Origin: Mucilaginibacter ginsenosidivorans
GTDB taxonomy: Bacteria > Bacteroidota > Bacteroidia > Sphingobacteriales > Sphingobacteriaceae
Assembly (NCBI RefSeq): GCF_007971025.1
Contig: NZ_CP042436.1
Location: 1,736,001-1,800,000 of the forward strand
Length of the DNA stretch: 64,000 nucleotides
Direction: 5' to 3'
A program made the translations under genes and the position numbers. The notes below the pieces were generated by a model. It was given only the letters and a program-made list of their open reading frames with translations, was not told the origin of the DNA and ran no database searches. Position 1 is the stretch's first letter; each line of letters starts with the position of its first letter. Shown piece after piece: positions 59,694-64,000 of the stretch.

Positions 59694-60877
59694 AGAAAGT
59701 TTGCCTGGTCACCCCCGGGCATATTGCTTCGGACCCGCGCCTGGTCAAGGAAGCGACTGCTCTTTCGGCGGCTGGCTACCAGGTGTATTTGGTTTTCACG
59801 CAGCACGTAGAAGAGCTTGTTGCCTATGATCGCCGGATCCTGCAGGAGCATCCCGAATGGCATGCGGTTTTTCTGTACTGGGCGGGCAATTCCTGGCGCT
59901 CAAAATTTCGCCGGGTCTGTTCCAGGTTTCGGCAGCGACTGTCGCGTGATCCTGCCAGTACGTTGAACCGGCATTTTTCCTGGCAATTGAGAGCTGCGGT
60001 CGCCTGCCGCGCAGACCTGTACATCGGGCACAATCCCGGTGCACTGCCGGTGGTGGTACTCGCAGCGGTCAGAAATAGGGCGAAAAGCGGTTTTGATGCG
60101 GAAGACTTCCACCGGAATGAGATGACGGATGATCTTACACACCCGGATTACCGGCTGAAAGCAGCTGTCGAAGACGTTTATTTGCCTGAAACAAGTTATA
60201 TAACGGCCTCGAGCGAACTGATCGCAGCGCGTTACGCGAAACTTTTCAGCCGGCCCGTGGTAACAATTTTGAATGTATTTCCAAAGATCGGTATAGCAAG
60301 GCCGGCTAAGGACAGCCAGGGACCGCTGCGCCTCTTCTGGTTCTCACAAACGATCGGTCCCGGCAGGGGTCTTGAAACAGTAATCAGCGCGATCATGGCC
60401 GCCGGCAGTGCCATGGAGTTGCATCTGCTTGGCAACCCAAGGCCGGGATATGATACGATCCTGAAAGAATTGGCAGATACCGGCGGCGGGGCCTGCCGTT
60501 TGGTCTTTCACGATACGGTTTACCCCGATGAGCTGTTCCGCATAGCAGCGGGTTTTGATATTGGTTTTGCCTGTGAGGAAACGGTTCCGCTGAACCGGGA
60601 TATCTGCCTCACCAACAAACTGTTTACCTATCTGCAATGCGGGCTGGCTATTGCTGCCAGTCCGACTACCGCGCAGGTCGCATTTTTGAACAGTTATCCC
60701 CAGGTGGGCAAAGTATACCCTGACCGCGCGGAACTGAGCTCGATCCTTTTGGCATACGACCGCAACAGGCGCCTGCTTTCTGAAACACAAAAAGCGGCGT
60801 TTCAATTAGGACAAAGCGACCTGAACTGGGAAAATGAGAGCCGGCGATTTATCGGTTGTATCGGGGGGATTTTATGA
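59675..60877 (+). CDS. GT-B glycosyltransferase (GT4-like, divergent)
   Basis: The gene encodes 400 residues from ATG 59675. KKVCLVTPGHIASDPRLVKE is the usual start of GT4 enzymes acting on lipid-linked chains; DLYIGHNPGALPVVVLAA and FDAEDFHRNEM follow. The donor half (LRLFWFSQTIGPGRGLETVI, LHLLGNPRPG) lacks the standard EGFG motif; LTNKLFTYLQCGLAIAAS stands in its place. It is probably active but divergent. The stop overlaps the acyltransferase start by ATGA. Confidence 0.8.
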   Translation: MDPVPVKKVCLVTPGHIASDPRLVKEATALSAAGYQVYLVFTQHVEELVAYDRRILQEHPEWHAVFLYWAGNSWRSKFRRVCSRFRQRLSRDPASTLNRHFSWQLRAAVACRADLYIGHNPGALPVVVLAAVRNRAKSGFDAEDFHRNEMTDDLTHPDYRLKAAVEDVYLPETSYITASSELIAARYAKLFSRPVVTILNVFPKIGIARPAKDSQGPLRLFWFSQTIGPGRGLETVISAIMAAGSAMELHLLGNPRPGYDTILKELADTGGGACRLVFHDTVYPDELFRIAAGFDIGFACEETVPLNRDICLTNKLFTYLQCGLAIAASPTTAQVAFLNSYPQVGKVYPDRAELSSILLAYDRNRRLLSETQKAAFQLGQSDLNWENESRRFIGCIGGIL

Positions 60878-61902
60878 ATGAGCCGGCAGCAGATATTTCT
60901 TCCCGGCATATCCGCTGGTTTAAGGGGCTCGACAGCCTTCGGTTCATCCTTGCGCTTATTGTTGTACTTTCCCATTTTGATGATCCCCTGATACGTGTTT
61001 TCCGGCATTTTGATACTGCGGCCGGCCGGGTATGCGCGTTTCTGCTGGAAAATGCGTTCAATGGCACTGCTGCGGTTATTGCTTTTTTCATCATTTCCGG
61101 GTTTGTTATTCACTATCCCAATAAGAACGGCCTCGGCAGCCTCGGGAAGTTCTGGATGAGAAGGTTTGTGCGCATTTTGATCCCCCTGGTTGTCATCTTT
61201 CTTGCCGGCACCAGATTTGGGCACCCGGACAAAAAAGTCATCTGGAGCCTCGTCTGTGAATTGGTCTATTATGCGATCTATCCTTTTCTCCTGAAACTCA
61301 GGATCAAATGGCTATATCAATGCCTGGGTGCTTGTTTGCTCGCCGTCATTGCGATCGGAGCCGGGGCACAGCACGATATCCAGTCGCTGGTGCAGCAAAA
61401 AGACATCCATTACCATAGCTATTACTGGCAGTTAGGTATCGGGCTGACCTGGCTCGTCGGCCTGCCGGTGTGGTTACTTGGTGTTATGGTAGCAGAACAT
61501 ATAGACGAGCCGGCAAAGGTCAGTATGAAAGAGATCATGACCTGGCGTGCGGGGGTGTACGCAATAAGTTGTCTGCTGATCATTGCCCGTTCCTACTGGT
61601 TCGTCAGCTATATTTTGTCCATGACGGTATTTGCACCGCTCATCTGCCTGTGGCTAAAGGCGGAAATTATTTTTTACAGGGACCATCAGCCTGCCGGTTT
61701 CCTCGAAAAAATGGGTAAGTTTTCCTATTCACTTTATCTGTGTCACCCGCTTGCCTACGTTATTCTGCGTTACTGGCTCAAAAACAGTGTAGTGAATTAC
61801 CCGGTCGTGATGACACTGACGATCGCTATAGCTTACATCTTTTATTTATTGGTTGAGAGACCTGCGCACGCGCTGGCGCTAAAAATCAGCCGCAACTGGT
61901 GA
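60874..61902 (+). CDS. membrane acyltransferase (Acyl_transf_3 / OafA-like)
   Basis: The gene encodes 342 residues and about ten membrane helices. It starts RHIRWFKGLDSLRFILALIV, the conserved first helix with the R-F-x-A-like motif; VVLSHF carries the expected His near residue 35. FIISGFVIHYP, RRFVRILIPLVV and KMGKFSYSLYLCHPLAYV are other landmarks. It transfers an acyl group, often acetyl, from cytoplasmic acyl-CoA to glycan across the membrane. A frame start 18 bases upstream is possible; ATG 60874 is preferred as it overlaps the previous stop. Confidence 0.9.
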   Translation: MNEPAADISSRHIRWFKGLDSLRFILALIVVLSHFDDPLIRVFRHFDTAAGRVCAFLLENAFNGTAAVIAFFIISGFVIHYPNKNGLGSLGKFWMRRFVRILIPLVVIFLAGTRFGHPDKKVIWSLVCELVYYAIYPFLLKLRIKWLYQCLGACLLAVIAIGAGAQHDIQSLVQQKDIHYHSYYWQLGIGLTWLVGLPVWLLGVMVAEHIDEPAKVSMKEIMTWRAGVYAISCLLIIARSYWFVSYILSMTVFAPLICLWLKAEIIFYRDHQPAGFLEKMGKFSYSLYLCHPLAYVILRYWLKNSVVNYPVVMTLTIAIAYIFYLLVERPAHALALKISRNW

Positions 61903-61906
61903 GAAA

Positions 61907-63193
61907 TTGAAACGGGTACTGATCATATCTCCGTATTTTCCGCCGGTAAACGCGGCGGACATGCAGCGGGTCCGCATGAGCCTGCCATATTTCAATCATT
62001 TTGGCTGGGTTGCTGAAGTCGCAGCCGTCGAGCCCCGCTATACTGATATGGTAAAGGATGAATTGCTGCTGAAGAGCCTGCCGGCTGATGTTAAAGTTCA
62101 CTGGGTAAGCGCCTGGAGTAAAAGATGGACGTCAAAGCTCGGGCTGGGCAGTATAGCCCTGCGTTCCCTTTGGTTTTATTATAAGGGGGTGAACCGTATT
62201 TTAAGAAATGGGCACTTCGACCTTGTCTATTTTTCCACTACCCAGTTCCCGGTATGTATATTGGGCGCTTGCTGGAAAAGGAGGTTTGATATACCTTATG
62301 TGATCGATCTGCAGGACCCCTGGCATTCCGGGTATTACCGGGATAAACCCCGTTCGCAACGGCCGCCAAAATACTGGTTTTCTTACCGCCTGAATAAGTT
62401 CCTGGAGCCTATAGCCATGCGCAAGACAGACGGGTTGATCGGCGTATCCGCCGATTACCTTCAGGATATCAGGGCGCGATATCCGCAGACCCGGCGAATT
62501 CCTTCGAGAACCATCACGTTTGGTTCCTTCGCGCCGGATCTTCACATCGCGCAACAAAATAAGGCTTTGTTCCCGCCCTTACTTGAAAATGGAATGGTGA
62601 ACATCGTCTATGTGGGCCGGGGAGGCGAGGATATGCACACTGCCACCGTACCTTTATTTCAAGCATTGCGGACAGCATTAACCGCCGACCCGGAAAGGTA
62701 TGGGAAGGTCCGCCTCCACTTTATCGGTACCAGTTATGCGCCGGAAGGAAAGGGCCGGCAGACCATATTCCCGCTGGCACAGCGTTTTGGGCTGGAAGAT
62801 TACGTGACCGAGATCCCGGGCAGGGTAAGTTTTTATCATGCTTTGCTTACTTTGCAGGAAGCGGATGCCTTATTTATACCGGGCTCTGACGACGCTAAAT
62901 ATACTGCCTCGAAGATATATCCCTACGTTTTGGCGGGCAGGCCGCTACTGGCCATCTTTCACCCGGACAGTTCGGCGATTCCAATCCTGCGCGAATATGG
63001 TGTAAAGGACGTGTTGTCTTTTGACGAGGTGCGCACGGAAAGGGTCGGCGCTTTCCTGGCAGAGGTGTGTGGGGGAACCGCAAGCGCGCCGCGCTATCAG
63101 GCGGCCGTTATCAAGAAATATGCCGCAGAAAACATGACGCATGAGCAGTGCCTGCTCTTTGACCAGGTATTGGCTGAAAGGCGTGATCGATGA
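61907..63193 (+). CDS. GT4-like GT-B glycosyltransferase
   Basis: The gene encodes 428 residues. KRVLIISPYFPPVNAADMQR is the hallmark of this group. DIPYVIDLQDPWHSGYYRDK and TDGLIGVSADYLQDI follow, then the donor half NIVYVGRGGEDMHTATVPLF and LFIPGSDDAKYTASKIYPYV, LAGRPLLAIFHPDS. The frame opens with TTG at 61907, four bases after the previous gene; no ATG is close by. The stop overlaps the next ATG by four bases. Confidence 0.85.
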   Translation: MKRVLIISPYFPPVNAADMQRVRMSLPYFNHFGWVAEVAAVEPRYTDMVKDELLLKSLPADVKVHWVSAWSKRWTSKLGLGSIALRSLWFYYKGVNRILRNGHFDLVYFSTTQFPVCILGACWKRRFDIPYVIDLQDPWHSGYYRDKPRSQRPPKYWFSYRLNKFLEPIAMRKTDGLIGVSADYLQDIRARYPQTRRIPSRTITFGSFAPDLHIAQQNKALFPPLLENGMVNIVYVGRGGEDMHTATVPLFQALRTALTADPERYGKVRLHFIGTSYAPEGKGRQTIFPLAQRFGLEDYVTEIPGRVSFYHALLTLQEADALFIPGSDDAKYTASKIYPYVLAGRPLLAIFHPDSSAIPILREYGVKDVLSFDEVRTERVGAFLAEVCGGTASAPRYQAAVIKKYAAENMTHEQCLLFDQVLAERRDR

Positions 63194-64000
63194 AACTTGC
63201 CATTATTACCACTCATCCGATACAATACTACGCACCGGTATTCCGGATGCTGCATGAACGTGGGAATATCAGCATCATGGTTTATTATACCTGGGGTGAA
63301 GCGGCCAGGACAAAATACGACCCTGGGTTCGGCAGTGTTATCGACTGGGATATACCGCTGCTGGAAGGGTACCCGTACACCTGGGTGAAGAATACTTCGG
63401 CTGATCCCGGGACGCACCACTTTCGCGGGATCATCAATCCCGGGCTGACCGGCCAGTTACAGCAATGGCAACCGGATGCCCTGCTGATTTTTGGCTGGGG
63501 CTGGCACGGACATTTGCGGTGCCTGCGGTTCTTTAAAGGCAGACTGCCTGTTTTTTTCCGTGGCGACTCGACGCTGCTGGATAGCCGGGGTGGCTTCAAA
63601 GAATTGGTCAGGACCCAGTTCCTCCGATGGGTGTACAGGCATATCGACCATGCGTTCTATACCGGTACGAATAACAAAGCCTACTATAAAAAATTTGGCC
63701 TGAGGGATGATCAACTGAGCTTTGCCCCTCATGCTGTGGATAATGACCGTTTCTCGGCCGACCACGCGGCTGAAGCGGCCGCCTTTCGCGGGCGACTACA
63801 GATTGACCCGGAGGACGTCCTGGTTCTATTTGCAGGAAAATTTGAGAAAAAGAAATCACCTGTCGAACTGCTGGAAGCTTTCCTGACTTTAAGGCGGCTG
63901 AATGTACACCTGTTGTTCGTCGGGAACGGTGCGCAGGAGGCCATCTTAAAAAGCCGGGCCAGCCATTCAGAAAAGGTTCATTTTATAGATTTCCAGAATC
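63190..64000 (+). CDS. GT4 family glycosyltransferase, 3' end outside the window
   Basis: ATG 63190 overlaps the previous stop (ATGA). The protein starts KLAIITTHPIQYYAPVFRML, the typical acceptor-domain opening, and has LPVFFRGDSTLLDSRGGFKE, YTGTNNKAYYKKFGL, FAPHAVDNDRFSADH and the donor-side strand VLFAGKFEKKKSPVELLEAF with LLFVGNGAQEAILKS. The frame is open to base 64000 after about 270 residues, so roughly the last 100 residues, including the E-x7-E region, are missing here. The biosynthetic run therefore continues beyond the window. Confidence 0.9.
   Translation, partial: MKLAIITTHPIQYYAPVFRMLHERGNISIMVYYTWGEAARTKYDPGFGSVIDWDIPLLEGYPYTWVKNTSADPGTHHFRGIINPGLTGQLQQWQPDALLIFGWGWHGHLRCLRFFKGRLPVFFRGDSTLLDSRGGFKELVRTQFLRWVYRHIDHAFYTGTNNKAYYKKFGLRDDQLSFAPHAVDNDRFSADHAAEAAAFRGRLQIDPEDVLVLFAGKFEKKKSPVELLEAFLTLRRLNVHLLFVGNGAQEAILKSRASHSEKVHFIDFQN

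Noticed and set aside
1..64000. CRISPR arrays, tRNA or rRNA genes, insertion sequences, integrases
   Set aside because: No regularly spaced repeats, no tRNA-like cloverleaf, no transposase or recombinase motifs were noticed on either strand by reading.

Overview
The window comes from a Bacteroidota genome, most likely a GC-rich Chitinophagales/Sphingobacteriales-type soil or rhizosphere bacterium; the species cannot be told from this sequence. The evidence is a gliding-motility/T9SS type B substrate next to a PorP/SprF protein, LytS/LytTR-type two-component genes, an UpxY-type antiterminator, YWG-less A-rich leaders, and promoters of the Bacteroidota form (TTTG near -33 and TAnnTTTG near -7, best seen at 33135-33166). 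No tRNA, rRNA, insertion sequence, CRISPR array or phage structural block was seen.

Region 1 (1-6432) is mixed. It holds the end of a LytS kinase/response-regulator pair (minus strand), a possible 51-residue Thr/Cys-rich peptide, an RteC-like protein, a small helix-hairpin-helix protein, an XRE regulator, and a convergent pair formed by a T9SS substrate with PKD and gliding-motility C-terminal domains and a PorP/SprF protein.

Region 2 (6709-30529, minus strand) is the most unusual part: nine closely spaced or overlapping genes that look like one 24-kb operon. In transcription order it encodes a 243-residue secreted protein, a 650-residue secreted beta-solenoid-like protein, a 920-residue outer-membrane barrel, a 362-residue secreted beta-rich protein, a lipoprotein with an apparent frameshift, a 2215-residue SpvB/TcB-like shell protein, a 263-residue membrane-anchored protein, a 2951-residue Rhs protein with a C-terminal HNH-like toxin domain, and a SUKH-like immunity protein. 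The toxin tip and immunity gene are AT-rich while everything upstream is very GC-rich, as expected for an exchangeable toxin cassette. I interpret the operon as a surface-displayed Rhs toxin system in which the SpvB-like and Rhs proteins form a cocoon and the other products export or anchor it; this assembly model is inference.

Region 3 (30530-36371) has a long, partly structured intergenic stretch, a tail-fibre-like secreted protein, a decayed duplicate of the 3' end of the XRE gene with its terminator (first copy about 29.8 kb away), a small membrane protein plus winged-helix regulator operon, and a lipoprotein with a papain-like domain followed by a small membrane protein.

Region 4 (36372-64000) is an exopolysaccharide/O-antigen locus. 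A WecA/MraY-type initiating transferase and a nonsense-interrupted GT2 gene run on the minus strand. Running the other way are a Wza-like exporter, a Wzc-like tyrosine kinase/co-polymerase, an UpxY-type antiterminator, and then a 21-gene run with almost no spacing: AsnB, Wzm/Wzt ABC transporter with a C-terminal glycan-binding domain, three methyltransferases (one a two-domain fusion), an alpha-1,2-fucosyltransferase-like GT11, many GT2/GT4/GT-A transferases, a hexapeptide acetyltransferase and a membrane acyltransferase. The last gene runs off the window. Together these build, decorate and export a complex surface glycan.
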